This document shows, piece after piece, positions 1 to 10,450 of a stretch of 64,000 nucleotides of DNA. Within the stretch, counting starts at the first letter, position 1, and every line of letters starts with the position of its first letter. The position numbers and the translations under genes were made by a program. This stretch comes from Cavia porcellus. Taxonomy: Eukaryota; Chordata; Mammalia; Rodentia; Caviidae. A model generated the notes under the pieces. The model did no database searches, was not told the DNA's origin, and saw only the letters and a program-made list of their open reading frames with translations. The stretch lies in the NCBI RefSeq assembly GCF_034190915.1, contig NW_026947484.1, forward strand, positions 81,043,982 through 81,107,981, given 5' to 3'.

Positions 1-237
1 CATAAAAAAAAAATCTTCAAAGAAAAACAGTAATTCTCCAGAAATTGACCTCGGTCTCAAGGAAATCTGAAATGACTGAAAAACAATTTAACATTTCCAA
101 GAAAACTCAGTGAAACATGAGTAAAAGTAGATAACCAGTATAAGGATATGAGAAAAAATGTAGGATATGAATGACAAGATCACCAAAGAAATATAAATCA
201 TAAAAAAGAACTAATCTGAAATCTTATATTGTAATTT
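1..237. other. A-rich sequence, possibly an old L1/HAL1 ORF1 fragment
   Basis: The stretch is A-rich and reads like decayed L1 ORF1-type coiled-coil sequence on the plus strand, with many Lys and Glu codons, but no open frame survives. I cannot assign it firmly. Confidence 0.25.
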
Positions 238-620
238 AGATCTGAAATGTCTTACACAGTCTCCTGTGTTCAAAGGGGGATCTTAGGGGTTATTAGGTCA
301 CAGGATTGCTGTATTCATCAGTGGATTAATCCACTAGTGAGCTTAATTGTTGAATGTGCTTTTAGGAGGTGGGTGCTGGTTAGAGGAGATGGGGGCACTA
401 ATGACATGAATATGGAGGGTATATTTTAAAAAATCTTTTCCTACTCTCTGCTTGTATGCTCCCCATGAGTTAAGCAGCCAGGGCCTTCTATCATACCATT
501 TCTTCCTTGGAGCTACTCACCCATGAACTGAACAGTGAAACAGCCTGTGAAAATAAACTTCTAACCCTTAAGTTGTAAGTGTCACATATTTTGCTCTAGT
601 GATGGGTAGGCTGATTAATA
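238..620 (+). repeat. MaLR-type LTR (ORR1/MLT1-like), upstream copy
   Basis: The order of segments follows ERVL-MaLR LTRs: a region where an ATTAATCC-type word is followed by a GTGGGT-rich stretch, then an AATAAACTTCTAACC polyadenylation-like segment near 552, and an ending resembling GGCTGATTAATACAG. Divergence is high, so it is an old insertion. Boundaries are approximate. Confidence 0.6.
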
Positions 621-2330
621 CAGAAATTGTCACAGAGAAGGTGGGTATTAGCTGTTACTGTACCTAACCATGGGGCTCAAAAGTCTTTGGAACTGGTTTT
701 TAGGAGAAGTTTTGAGAAGTTTAGAGAATTGGGCTAGAGAAATTCTGGAGTACTATAGGTAAAGCTTGATGGATACATCTGCTGGGAGCCTCGGTGAGCA
801 GAACGCCATTAGGAAGACAGTAAAAGTTGGACTTACAAGATTTCAGATGAGAATAAAAATTTTATTAGGAATTGGACTAGAGCTGTATTGTGTTGCGTTC
901 TGGCATTTTTTTTTTTTTTTGTCTTTTTCCTTTTTATCGGTACTGGGGATTGAACTCACGACTGCCTGCTTGCAAGGCAGGTGCTTATGCCGCTGAGCTA
1001 AATCCCTAGCCCTCCATTCTGGCATTCTTATCTGCATTTGATCCTAAGATTTTTTTCAGGAGGCTGAAATAAAAGGTGATTAGACTAATTAATCTGATAA
1101 AGGAAATCTTAAGGCAGCTCATTGTTCAAGTTGTGTTATGGATAACTGTTTTTTTGCTAGAGTAACAATGAGAATAAGAAACAAAAAGTGGAGTCAAAAT
1201 ACATGAAAAACTTGAGGTTTGGCTAGAAAGGAAGCTTGTGTAAACTGGGGAGCAATGACAGTGTAGTTGCTGAAAAGATTAGCACCATTAAAGAAGAGCC
1301 CAGTACTTTCCACCAGGCCAAAAGGAAAGAAGGCTTGAGGACATCTCAGAAAGTGGTCAGACCCAATGTATCATAAACTCCAAGGTATAAAAGTGTAAAC
1401 TTTTTCAAAAGATTTTGAGAAGAGAACTTCAGGATTCTGTTCTCTCTTGAGAGCATCTAGCAAAGTGTATTCTAAGTTCAGCCATCCAAACACTCAAGAG
1501 TTCACTTAGGGCATAGTCACAAGGAGTTCATCTATTGTTCAAGCTGGCAGCAAGTCTTGGCATTATCCACCTGGTGTTGATTTTGTAGACATGCAGAATA
1601 CAAGTGTGATGGTCATGGATGCTTCCACTCAGATTTTTAAGGACACTGGAAGGTCAGGAAATGTGGTGTGACAGAATTATAGTCCTAAGATGAGGTCTTG
1701 TGAAGGCAATGCTTGAAGCTGTGAGCCCATGCTACAGTGGAGACTGCAAAAAGTTGCAGATGCCAAGAAAATGAAATGCATGCTAAGAAAAGTGCCTAGG
1801 CAGTGGCAGAGACTGCTCAGGAGAGAGGCCACATGGATTACAACTGGCAATCCCATGGGGACAGTGCTGCCATGCTCTTTGAAGTTCACATTTTACTACC
1901 ACATGCATTGGATGCTAGACAAGGAGCTAGCTACCATATTTAATGTTTGCCCTACTAGATTTTGATCTTGCTTTAGTCTAATTCCTTTCTATTTCCTGAA
2001 TCTTCCTTTTTGGAGCAAGCATGTTTACCCTGTCCCATTGTACATTGAAGGCATTTAACTTTCTTTTTTTATTTTTACAGTGGGTCACAGCTAAGAGATT
2101 GCCTTGAGTTTCAGAGGCACAGGCATAGAAAGAAATATTCCATGACATAATTTGTACATGAAACCTAAAAGAATTGAACTCAAAACTAAAAGTAGAATGA
2201 TATTACCCAAGGCTATGGGTGGGAGTTGAGATAGAAAAGTGGAAAGTTGTTGGTCAAAGGGTATAGATTTTTGGTAGTAGAAAAAAAGTTTTGAGATATG
2301 TGGCACAGCAGCAGGACTAAACAACAATGA
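621..2330 (+). repeat. MaLR internal region
   Basis: The sequence directly after the LTR begins with the pattern known from MaLR internal regions (a GAACTGGTTTTTAGGAG-type stretch) and ends with the characteristic TTTTGATC/TTGCTTTAGTC and CATTGTACATTGAAGGCATTTAACTT pieces seen near the 3' end of such elements. No protein is encoded, as is normal for MaLRs. It is interrupted by an ID SINE at 907-1016. I did not recognise the matching 3' LTR, so the element is probably truncated. Confidence 0.5.
907..1016 (-). mobile_element. ID-type tRNA-derived SINE
   Basis: On the minus strand this reads as a tRNA-like head (GGATTTAGCTCAGCGGCATA A box, GTGAGTTCAATCCCC B box) followed by a short spacer and a poly(A) tail, seen here as the T-run from 907. 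A 9-bp target duplication, TTCTGGCAT, lies at 898-906 and 1017-1025, so both ends are defined. Confidence 0.9.
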
Positions 2331-2514
2331 TGTATGTTTTCAGAATAACTAAGAGTATACTTCAAATTGTCTCACCATAGAAACATGACAGGTAATAAAT
2401 TAAATTAAATTGCTTGATATAGTAATTCTACATCGTATACATAAAATTTTTCATTGTGCTCCATAAACTATTTGTCAATTAAAGTATTATTGATAAAAGA
2501 GCAAAAAAATCATA

Positions 2515-2850
2515 ATAAGGTACCACTTCACATCTATTAGGATGACTATTATCCTAAAATAAAAATAACAAGTATTATCAAGATGTGAAAAAAATCAAAA
2601 CTTTTGTTCACTTCTGGTGAGACTGTAAACTAGTACAACCTTTGTGGAAAATATTCTGATAATTTCTCAAAATATTTAAAAATAGAGTGGCCATCTGATA
2701 TAGCAGTTGTGTTTCTAATTTTATCTGAACTGAAAGCAAGGAATCAAAAATTCATAGAATGTACATCACAAACACTGAACCTAGTGAACTACAGATTTAA
2801 GTTCATAATTATGTATCAGTATTCATAAGTTGTTGCAAATGTACTGAAGA
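2515..2850 (+). mobile_element. L1 3' fragment
   Basis: It matches the ORF2 end and 3' UTR of L1: ACTTCACATCTATTAGGATG, then a CACTTCTGGTGAGACTGTAAA block, then AATAGAGTGGCCATCTGATA. A similar fragment lies at 46880-47465. It is truncated at both ends. Confidence 0.7.
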
Positions 2851-3201
2851 GTTAAAACATTCAGGAAACCCCTCTTGCCTTGTCACACGGTCAGAACAAC
2901 CAGATGTTCTGGCCTGATCAGGAAGTTGTGGTCCTATGTCCCCAAAAATAAGAGCACTGTGAACTATCGACTCTGCCAGACAGGATATGAGTTTTCAAAA
3001 CACCAATGCCATCTGCTTCTGTAACCAATGCTTGCTTTGCAGTTTTCGGCTTTATATACTCTGCACTCCCTTACCCGGGCACTCTCCCCTCTCCCCACCG
3101 GAGTGCGGTCGGAGAGTCCCTCGCATGCGCGGATAATAAAACCCCTTGATTTTTCATGAGAGCTGGTTCCTTAGGGTCTTCTTCGCAACAGTGATGTTAC
3201 A
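2840..3201 (+). repeat. 5' LTR of a class I (gammaretrovirus-like) endogenous retrovirus
   Basis: The U3 part shows a CCAAT box (3025-3029) and a TATA box (TTTATATA, 3051-3058). The R region has an AATAAA polyadenylation signal (3135-3140), and the LTR ends in TTACA at 3201, two bases before the primer-binding site. The left edge is uncertain: TGTAC at 2840 would pair with the TTACA end, but without a 3' LTR it cannot be confirmed. Length is about 360 bp. Confidence 0.75.
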
Positions 3202-3203
3202 TT

Positions 3204-3221
3204 TGGAGGTCCCAGCGAGAT
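3204..3221 (+). promoter_or_regulatory. Primer-binding site, tRNA-Gln type
   Basis: TGGAGGTCCCAGCGAGAT starts two bases after the LTR end, the canonical place for priming of minus-strand DNA. It matches the complement of the 3' end of tRNA-Gln except for one C-to-G change at the twelfth base. A Gln primer site is known for GLN-type rodent endogenous retroviruses. Confidence 0.75.
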
Positions 3222-3273
3222 CCGTTCCCCCCTCCCCGAGGGAGGCCCCAACGGCCACGAAGTTTCTCTCGGG

Positions 3274-3280
3274 GTAAGTA
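3274..3280 (+). promoter_or_regulatory. Likely major splice donor in the retroviral leader
   Basis: GTAAGTA preceded by GGG is a near-perfect 5' splice site about 55 bases after the primer-binding site, where gammaretroviral leaders carry the donor used for env mRNA. This is an inference from position and consensus. Confidence 0.5.
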
Positions 3281-3577
3281 TGGCCATTCTGTTTAGTTTC
3301 ATTTTGTGATCGATCATTTGCCTTGACTGCCTTGGATCGATTTGGTCTAAAACTCGTGGTCCAAAAACAGGGCAGTTTCTTTGGGGGATGCCCCAAAGGG
3401 TTTTCTTGGGAGTCCATTTGTCCCTCGGACTCCCAGTTTGTCAGGAGAGGTCTCTCATTTCCCCCCTATTGGCGGTGGATTCACCAATCCTGTGTGAGGG
3501 TGGCCAGCCAAAGTGTGCAGTGTATGTCGTATTACCTAATTGTGTCCTTTTGTTGGCGTCTTTTGTTTGTCCCATCA

Positions 3578-3760
3578 TGGGACAAAGTGTCTCAACCCCT
3601 CTCTAATTGTTCTTCTTTTGGTTACCCCAAATCTAACAGAACATTCTCTCCTAGGAACCCCTTCTACGAGCCCAAAACGGACTAAGGGATTTAGATACTT
3701 ATGTTCAGAGTTTTGTACTTTAGAATTGTTTGCCTGTTTAAATTTGTTGCTAACTTAGGG
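3578..3760 (+). pseudogene. gag: Endogenous retroviral gag remnant, N-terminal start
   Basis: An ATG at 3578 begins a short frame with the MGQ myristoylation-type start typical of gammaretroviral matrix proteins, and it meets a stop after nine residues. Further short coding-like patches follow in other frames to about 3750. Beyond that the matrix and capsid core are not recognisable. The gene is dead: early stop, frame changes and loss of most of gag. The 120-residue frame at 3323-3685 overlaps this in another frame and is not a gene. Confidence 0.55.
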
Positions 3761-4625
3761 GCTTGTTGCCCATTTCTGTTGCAGGATCCATGTGGCTTAT
3801 TAGATTCAAGGTTCACAATAAGAATTATTTCCTTTAGCTCACCAAACTATGTATGAAGCACCCTTTGTTTGTGTCTTTAATGTTGTGGCACCTTGTTTAA
3901 TATGTAAGTCTTCAATTGATTGCTTGCAACCTCGGCATGCCTTTTAAAAGGAGTATTTTTCTTTCTGGTTAAAATGTAAACATATGTGCACATATACATG
4001 TATATTTATGGTTTTTAAGAATCATATCAACTTTACCAAGTAAAAACCAGGTCATACTATATTTGAGCCAATTAAAAGGTTGCAGTTTTGTTTTTAAAAA
4101 TACAGCATTTTATGTGGTAAAAAGACATAAAATAATTAAGTATGTTTTAGACGACTAAAAGGTGACTTCAAGGGTTTTGTTAAGAGTTTTGATGTTGTCT
4201 GAGAAGCGAGAGGAAAGGTAATTGACTGGTAAGCATAAAAAAAGAGGGACAAAGAAAGTGGTTTTTTCTTCAAGTAAAAATGTCTGGCTGTGCCAGAATG
4301 TAAAAAAGATAAAAGCTTAACTTGGGGGGTATATTGTAAGTTGTAGAAGGTTCAAGAGGATGTGAATTTTATTTGTCTTGATTTATAGTACTGAAAATAA
4401 CAGGTTTGACAAGAAGTAAATGTGTTCAGAATTTGACAGTATTAGATCGGTTTTGGTAAAAGTATTCATAAGATTGTACTTTGCTGCAAAATGTTTCCAT
4501 TAAAATGAGATTATAGGTGATACTAGAGATAAGATACAAGTTTTTGCATGTGCTGTAAACATCTGGGAGATTATACAGCACAATTTTGTTACCTATGAAA
4601 AAGCTCTTTTTTGTTAAGAATATAA
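3760..4625 (+). other. AT-rich, non-coding segment inside the provirus where gag should lie
   Basis: About 860 bases lie between the gag start and the surviving capsid end. The segment is AT-rich, full of stops in all frames and unlike the GC-balanced retroviral flanks. It could be an unrecognised inserted element, or the non-coding body of a replication-defective sub-family that replaced gag. No target duplication is obvious. Confidence 0.4.
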
Positions 4626-4925
4626 TTTCAGTAAAATAATGGCCTGCCATGTGACACCCTTGGACAAAAAGCAGTGTGCCATCCAAATGAAGCTGGCTCT
4701 CTGATCTGGAATGCCAAAACCATGTTCTCCTTTTGTCCCACCCCGACTGGACATCCAGAGGTAAGGAGGCTTCCCCAGCATCGCCAGTTGTCCTCTTTGC
4801 AACTCAGTCGGCCCCACATGTTAGACAAAAATTGCAAAGGTTTGAGAGGTTTGAGGGAATACCCCTCAGCCAGTTAATAGAAATAGCACAAAAGGTCTTT
4901 GAAAACTAGAAAATTTACAAGAAGC
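4626..4925 (+). pseudogene. gag: Endogenous retroviral gag remnant, end of capsid
   Basis: A patch around 4836-4910 encodes an RFEGIPLSQLIEIAQKVFEN-like segment, comparable to the C-terminal end of gammaretroviral capsid, and it ends in a stop. Upstream (4640-4830) only short, shifted fragments are readable. The nucleocapsid zinc knuckle and protease are not seen between here and the pol fragment. Confidence 0.5.
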
Positions 4926-4949
4926 TACCAACAAAAAGATAACCAAGGT

Positions 4950-5350
4950 GTTAGAATTGCTCTATGAGAAAAATGTTTTAAAAAACAGACGAGAGTTTCT
5001 GGGGGCGTTTAGATGCTGTAAGCTAAATTTTACTGAAAAGCTCACCTCTATATGACTCCTATAAGGGAGAAACTCAAAACTCACTGAACTGGACTGATGA
5101 ATGTGAACAGGCCTTCCAGCAGCTCAAGCGGGCCTTGACAGAGGTCCTAGCCCTGGGACTCCCTGATGTTACCAAGCCATTCACTTTGTTCATAGATAAA
5201 CTCAGGGGCATTGCCAAAGGAGTCCTAGCTCAGGACATTGGCCCTTGGAAGAAGCCTATAGCCTACCTCTCCAAAAGACCTGATCCAGTGACAGGAGTAT
5301 GGCCCCCTTGCCTAAGAATACTAGCTACTGTGACAGTGTTACTTAAGTAG
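4950..5350 (+). pseudogene. pol: Endogenous retroviral pol remnant, end of reverse transcriptase
   Basis: From about 5080 the plus strand encodes a segment with the WTDECEQAFQQLKRAL block found at the start of the connection region of gammaretroviral reverse transcriptase, then a KPFTLFID block and a GPWKKPIAYLSKR block, up to a stop at 5348-5350. The catalytic palm with the YxDD motif is missing, so most of the polymerase domain has been deleted. It is followed by the RNase H fragment. Confidence 0.8.
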
Positions 5351-5439
5351 GCAAAGAAACTCACTTTGGGCAAGTGATTTCTGTGGTAACCTCTCACAAT
5401 TTAGAGACTCTTATCAAAACCCCTCCTGAAAAAAAAAAA

Positions 5440-6177
5440 AAAGAGGCTTTCGAACGCCAGAATTCTACACTGTCAAGCCCTGCTTCTAGACCCAGAGTCA
5501 GTGATATTCAAGACTTCTTCAGCTTTAAACCCAGCCACCCTTATGCCTGATGATGACCTGGGGGAACAAAGGACACCTCTCCATGAGTGTGCTGACATCC
5601 TCGAACTGCAGCAGAACCTACGGGCTGATCTTACCGACCAGCTTTTGGGAAATGCCGACAACTATTTCATCAATGGAAGCAGCTTCATCCAGTACGGCAA
5701 ACGAGTGGCCGGGGCAGCAGTGACCACCAAAAAGGAGGTACTCTGGGTTAAGTGGGTAGAGCCTGGCACCTCAGCCCAAAAGGCGGGGCTTGTTGCTTTG
5801 ACTGAGAGGCTAAAACTAGCCACGGGAAGGAGGGTAAACATTTTAACTGACAGTAGATATGCTTTTGCTACTGTAAATGTACATGGAGCCATCTATCAGA
5901 GCAAGGTCTCTTAACCTCAGCTGGGACTAAGATTAAAAATGCTCCACAGATTCTAGACTTGCTGGCAGATGTCTGGCTGCCTCAACGAGTTGCTATTATT
6001 CATTACAAGGCTCACCAGACAGGAGATGACACTGTCACCTTAGGGAACAGTTTGGCAGATCAAGCCGCTCGAAAAATAGCAACCACATCAGAGGGGCCAA
6101 CCAAGAAAGTAATTGCTCTGATGCTAGTCCCTCCAACCTTGTCAGAACCAATCTACACAAAAAAGACCTACAGTTAA
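5440..6177 (+). pseudogene. pol: Endogenous retroviral pol remnant, RNase H domain
   Basis: Two open pieces, about 5501-5914 and 5959-6177, separated by a stop and frame change, cover the linker and RNase H. Seen directly: a YFINGSS block where RNase H normally has its first catalytic Asp (here Asn), an AQKAGLVALT block where the catalytic Glu is replaced by Gly, an ILTDSRYAFA block that keeps its Asp, and an IIHYKAHQTG block with the histidine loop. Two of the acidic residues that bind metal are therefore lost and the domain would be inactive even without the stops. Confidence 0.85.
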
Positions 6178-6219
6178 CATCTCAACTTGGAGTAAAGTCC
6201 CCTATCCCCGGGGGCTGAT

Positions 6220-7326
6220 ACCAGTTACCTGATAAACAAGTACTATTAGTGGAGGCACTAGGGCGGGAGCTGTTACACCGGTCTTGCCAGACTACTTGTT
6301 TAGAGAAAACTAAACTTGTGGAATTGTTCAGAACTCGGTTTTTTATTCCAAAACTCTACAAACTGACCACCTCTTTGAGCTCCAGATGCCCACAGTGATT
6401 GTTAGTCAACTCAGCCAAGAGCTGTATGCTGGAGACCACCCAACATTAAAAAATTGTTCCCAGGAGAACATTAAAAAGTAGACTTCATGGCATGGTAAAG
6501 CCTGATTTATAGGGGTACTGCTATCTCTTGGTATTAATAAACACTTTTACTGGCTGGGAAGAGGCTTTCCCTACTAAGTCTGAGTCAGCCTTAGTGGTAG
6601 TTAAAAGGCTATTGCATGAGATCATACCTTGATTTGGCCTCCCACTAGCAATGGGGTCGGATAATGGCCTGGCTTTCATAGCCCGAGTCACCCAAAAGTT
6701 AGCCCAGGCATTAAAAATTAATTAAAACTCCACTGTGCCTATCAGCCACAAAGCTCAGGGCAAGTAGAACGTATAAACCAAAGTCTCAAGGACATTTTAG
6801 CTAAGCTGTCTTCAGAAACTGGTGATAATTGGGTGAGCCTTCTTCCCTTTGCACTAAGAGCTAGATGTACCCCATATGTTTCTGGAATCTCCCCCATTGA
6901 AGTCATGATCGGGAGGCCCCTGCCATTGGTTCCAAGATTGCCAGAAAATAAACTAGCTAAAATAACTAATCAAGATCTCATTAAGTCCCGGCAGACTCTC
7001 CAACTCGTGTTGACTTCAATCCACCAGCTGTGTAGACTAGACAAAAACACCCGGATCTGCCTTCAGAGACACCTCTCAAGGTGCCGATCAAGCCAGGGAC
7101 TCCAGTCTTGGTGCAATGTCACCACTGTGACTCCCTCGAACCCCGCTGGGAAGGACCTTTCACCATGGTGCTCAGTACCCCCACTGCCATCAAGGTAGCA
7201 GGAAAAACTGCGTGGATTCACTACACTCACGTAAAGCCACTGGAAACAGCGGACAACGAGGGACATACTCAGTGGACTATACAGCAGACTGGTAACCCCT
7301 TAAAGTTAAAATTGACTAAGGCATAG
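6220..7326 (+). pseudogene. pol: Endogenous retroviral pol remnant, integrase
   Basis: Readable patches in several frames follow the order of a gammaretroviral integrase: an N-terminal zinc-binding region (6240-6420), the catalytic core (an LAMGSDNGLAF block at 6649-6681 holding the second Asp; the core Glu region near 6760 is frame-disrupted), a LLPFALRARCTPY block at 6839-6877, and the C-terminal SH3-like domain (PGTPVLVQ at 7093-7116, EPRWEGPF at 7138-7161, ending in a stop at 7324-7326). At least ten stops or frameshifts interrupt it. It is clearly a fossil. Confidence 0.85.
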
Positions 7327-7333
7327 TTAGATT

Positions 7334-8400
7334 ATGCTGGTCATGAACTGTTTTAGCTTGCTTGCTTTGATTTTAATAACATTGATGCCGACCTTGCACA
7401 GTGGCTTTGGTCCCCCTGTAAGCAAAGAACAATTGTTAAGATCTTTATGTGGGAGCTCCTGTGATTCTGGAGGGGGCTATATTACTAAAGGTAAAGACAC
7501 CAACTGGGGGGAATTATATATACAATAGGAAACAAGGATCAAGATCCTTCCCACACAAATGATAAATTGTATACATACATTCTTCGAACAGATTTGTGGG
7601 GACAAGTTAACATTCCTTGTTGCTATACCCTCAGTTACAGGAGGTTTGACTAAAAGGTGGATGTAAATGATAAAGCCCTATGTGATACCTAAAAAAGGCA
7701 GCCAGTGAGGGCTGAGCTGCTGAGCTTATGAGGACAAGGACTGAAAGAATTAAAGGTGATTGGTCGACAAATCCGACAGTGATAGGAAGTTCAAAGTATG
7801 CCCAAGCCTCATGTGTCAACATGGTTGATAAATCAGTGTGCTGGAGCAGGGTGGCCCTATACATGTGTCTGATAGGGGCGGGCCACAAGATAAGATCAAA
7901 AAACTCTGGTGGTTGAGAAACAAGTCAACTGCTAATGAAAATAAGCTGCCTAAATCGCGGGGAGTTGGTCTAGATGCTCAAACTTATGATATTCTAGAGG
8001 CCACTCATAAAGCCTTAAATGCTTCCAACCCAACTTTGGCTGAAGAATTGCTGGTTATGCATGGCACAGGGCTCCTCCATGCCCCTTGCCATCCCCAACA
8101 GTGTTTCTCTGGCTACACTGGAGAAACAAGATTACTTAAATTGTAGTGCTGGTCCCCCCTTTAGAGTACAACCAGTAGACTTCAAGGACTCTCTCTGTCT
8201 CCAAGGAGGTTTTCATAACGATACCTCCAACATTGACGTGGAGTTCGTTACATTTACTAATTGTAGTTCCATAGTTAACCGGACTACCTCCTTTATCCTG
8301 CCAAAGGACAAGTATTTATTTGTGGAGGAATGGCCTATACTTTCCTCCCAACTAACTGGACAGGGATATGTGTAACAGCTGTCCTGTTGCCTGATACAGA
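7334..8400 (+). pseudogene. env: Endogenous retroviral env remnant, surface subunit
   Basis: An ATG at 7334 starts a 64-residue frame with a hydrophobic signal-peptide-like N-terminus and a stop at 7526-7528. After a gap with stops, a second frame (7838-8146) and a third (8019-8375) carry the middle and end of the surface subunit; the frame changes near 8040. The CWLC motif, the disulfide-exchange motif of gammaretroviral surface subunits, is at 8049-8060, followed by several N-glycosylation sites (NCS, NDT, NRT). The multiple breaks rule out an expressed Env. Confidence 0.85.
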
Positions 8401-8790
8401 GATCCTACCGGGGGATGAGCCTGTCCCCATTCCTAGTTTAGATTACATCACAGGCCACTCAAAGAGGGCAATTCAATTTATTCCTTATTGATAGGCTTAG
8501 AGATATCAGGAGCCTTAGGTATGGAGGCAACAGGAGTAGGAGTTTCTGTCCAACCTTCCAACCAGATTGTTAGTGATGTACAGACATTATCTAGTACCAT
8601 TCAGGTCATTCAAGACCAAATAGACTTGTCAACTAAAGTAGTTCTCCAAAACAGGAGGGGACTAGACCTACTCCTCCTAAAGGAAGGCGGCCTATGTGCC
8701 GCTCTAAAAGAAGAGTGCTGTTTTTATGTTGACCATTCAGGCATAGTAAAAGACGCCATGTCCAAACTCCTAATCTTAATTAGAGCCTTC
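8401..8790 (+). pseudogene. env: Endogenous retroviral env remnant, transmembrane subunit
   Basis: A region near 8457-8490 has a degenerate basic subunit junction (HSKRA) and a stop just after it. The open frame at 8488-8856 then carries a Gly/Ala-rich fusion-peptide-like start, a heptad-repeat region, the LQNRRGLD start of the so-called immunosuppressive segment, and the CX6CC motif (8695-8721) that pairs with CWLC. Similarity ends at about 8785. The membrane anchor, cytoplasmic tail, polypurine tract and 3' LTR are absent, so the provirus is truncated here. Confidence 0.85.
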
Positions 8791-8851
8791 TACCTTGACT
8801 ACCTGAATGCTGGAGGCTACAAGTCACAAATCTTGGAGGGGACAGTGCCCA

Positions 8852-9060
8852 TGTGACACAGTTCTGGCCGATAAAACAAGCAAAAATGTAGAGTTTCCTG
8901 ACAAATCTTTGTTTTCTAATTGAATTATCATTCCTTTCCTGCTTGAAACTGATACTTAAAAAGGGGTGAAGCAGTCATGTTGAGGCCATGAGCTGAGGAA
9001 CACCAGGAAAGAGGCTGATTGGAAAGGTAGCAGGAGCCTTTTGTCATCATTCAGAGGCTA
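8852..9060 (+). repeat. Unclassified interspersed repeat, copy A
   Basis: It starts at TGACACAGTTCTGGCC and ends at TTCAGAGGCTAA, and the same order of blocks (GACACAGTT, TTTCCTG, CTTTCCT, GAGGAACACCAGG-like, GAGGAGCC-like, GAGGCTAA) recurs at 16521-16767. It abuts the broken end of env but is not a copy of the provirus LTR. It may be an old mammalian LTR or DNA repeat. Confidence 0.5.
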
Positions 9061-10106
9061 AAATATTTAAGCCAGTTTTAGAATTTTATGTTTTCTAAAG
9101 AAAACAGAATTCTGAATGATACATATGTATAAACAGTAATTTTTTAAATATGAAAAGTATGCTAAGCTACAATGATCAGTTTCTCATGACATTTAGATAG
9201 ATTTTGGTAACAGCATTAGGTTTCTAAAGGTACTGATTATTTGAGTGTTTATGGTAGACGAATAACCAGAAATTATCTTTTACTACTTTAAAAGTGGTCA
9301 CATCATCAGAAGCAATAAATATAAATTCTGGTGCTAGGAGCCTGCCTCCGTGATTTTTTTTTTTTTTTTGGTAGGGGTGTATGGCACATGGGCATGGGGT
9401 AGGGTAGGGCCTAAAGATGAGCCTTCTGGGTCTGATGGTGCCCCTTTCTGGTCTCTGAGCTTTAACTTGCCTGTGCATTGTCCTCATTTTTGTGTGTTGA
9501 AAGCTTCATTTTTAGACAGCATCCTTCCTGACATTGTGCAAGGTGACTTATGGTCTCTTAGGTTTTATTTTTGTCTATTAGAGGCTAGATCTGAGAGTAG
9601 CACTCATTCTGAAAACACTCAAGTTTGTATGTTCTCACCTAAATTAAATTGAATTTTAAGTCCACTTTGATTGTTTGCAATTTCAATTACAGAAAAATTT
9701 TTAAAAATCTATCAGGAAAGACCAATGTTTGTGGCTTTATACATATAGAGTCTGATTGTTAAGATCTATGAAAGTCTTTTGGTCCATTTTATATAACTAG
9801 TGGTAGGCATTGTACTAAATTGTGTTATTTTAGCTGGTTAAAGTGTCATTTTATGATAATTTTAAGTTAACAGCACTAAAAAGCAATAATATAATAAGAC
9901 TAATAAAAACAACAAAAGACTTGCTTAAAAGTATTATTAAACAGAAACAGTAATGCAAAGAAGTATTTTTACATGAAATGAAAAATCCAAATATTAATAT
10001 TGATTTCCCATATTCTAATCATCAAGAGAACCAGAAGGAAGCAACAAAGAAATATCATCTTGAATGTGTATGAACATGCTATGAGGTACACAGGATTAAC
10101 TTCATC
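9061..10106. other. Downstream flank and 3' UTR of the relaxin gene
   Basis: No gene or recognisable repeat apart from a T-run at 9354-9369. On the minus strand an AATAAA (9564-9569) lies about 540 bases beyond the relaxin stop and is the best candidate polyadenylation signal. Short frames here lack codon structure. Confidence 0.4.
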
Positions 10107-10450
10107 TCAGCATGAGTTTGCAATAAATCTTCTAGTACAGCCAACTTGGCAACATTTCTCACTCACTGTCATATCAAGCTGTTCGTTTTTTGGTGAATAA
10201 ATATTCAAGTTGAAATCTTTTAATAATGAATGGCTGTTGTCTTCTGCTTCTTCTTGTCTACCACGAATAATTTTATTAAGTTCTTTAACGGCAACATTTG
10301 AATTCTTTAATGCAGGTACATATTGTTGTAGCTGTGGTGATGATGGCTGTTTCTCAGGCAGCATTGCCCTCAGCTCTTCTGGCAAATTAGCAATGGATTC
10401 CAACATATTTAGGGAGTCTACCTCTTTGTTGATAGAGGATGGCATGATTT
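10107..10450 (-). CDS. RLN1: Relaxin, coding exon 2 (C-peptide and A chain)
   Basis: This is the second coding exon of a relaxin-family hormone precursor. On the minus strand a pyrimidine-rich acceptor ending in AACAG precedes 10450, and the phase-1 junction completes a Glu codon with the G from exon 1. The exon encodes 114 residues: a long connecting peptide (INKEVDSLNMLESIANLPEE, LPQ-like PQLQQYVPALKNS, IIRGRQEEAED blocks) and the A chain ending CCQVGCTRRFIANSC, stop at 10107-10109. The A-chain spacing CC-x3-C-x8-C is that of the insulin/relaxin fold, and the 24-residue A chain aligns without gaps to human relaxin. The C/A boundary, normally a RKKR-type furin/PC site, reads SPKNE here and is not cleavable by the usual rule. 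Relaxin is a secreted ligand of RXFP1 acting on reproductive tract and connective tissue. The longer open frame to 10535 runs into the intron. Confidence 0.93.

Noticed and set aside
3323..3685. 120-residue open frame at the start of the provirus
   Set aside because: It overlaps the leader and the gag start in another frame and has no retroviral or host similarity.
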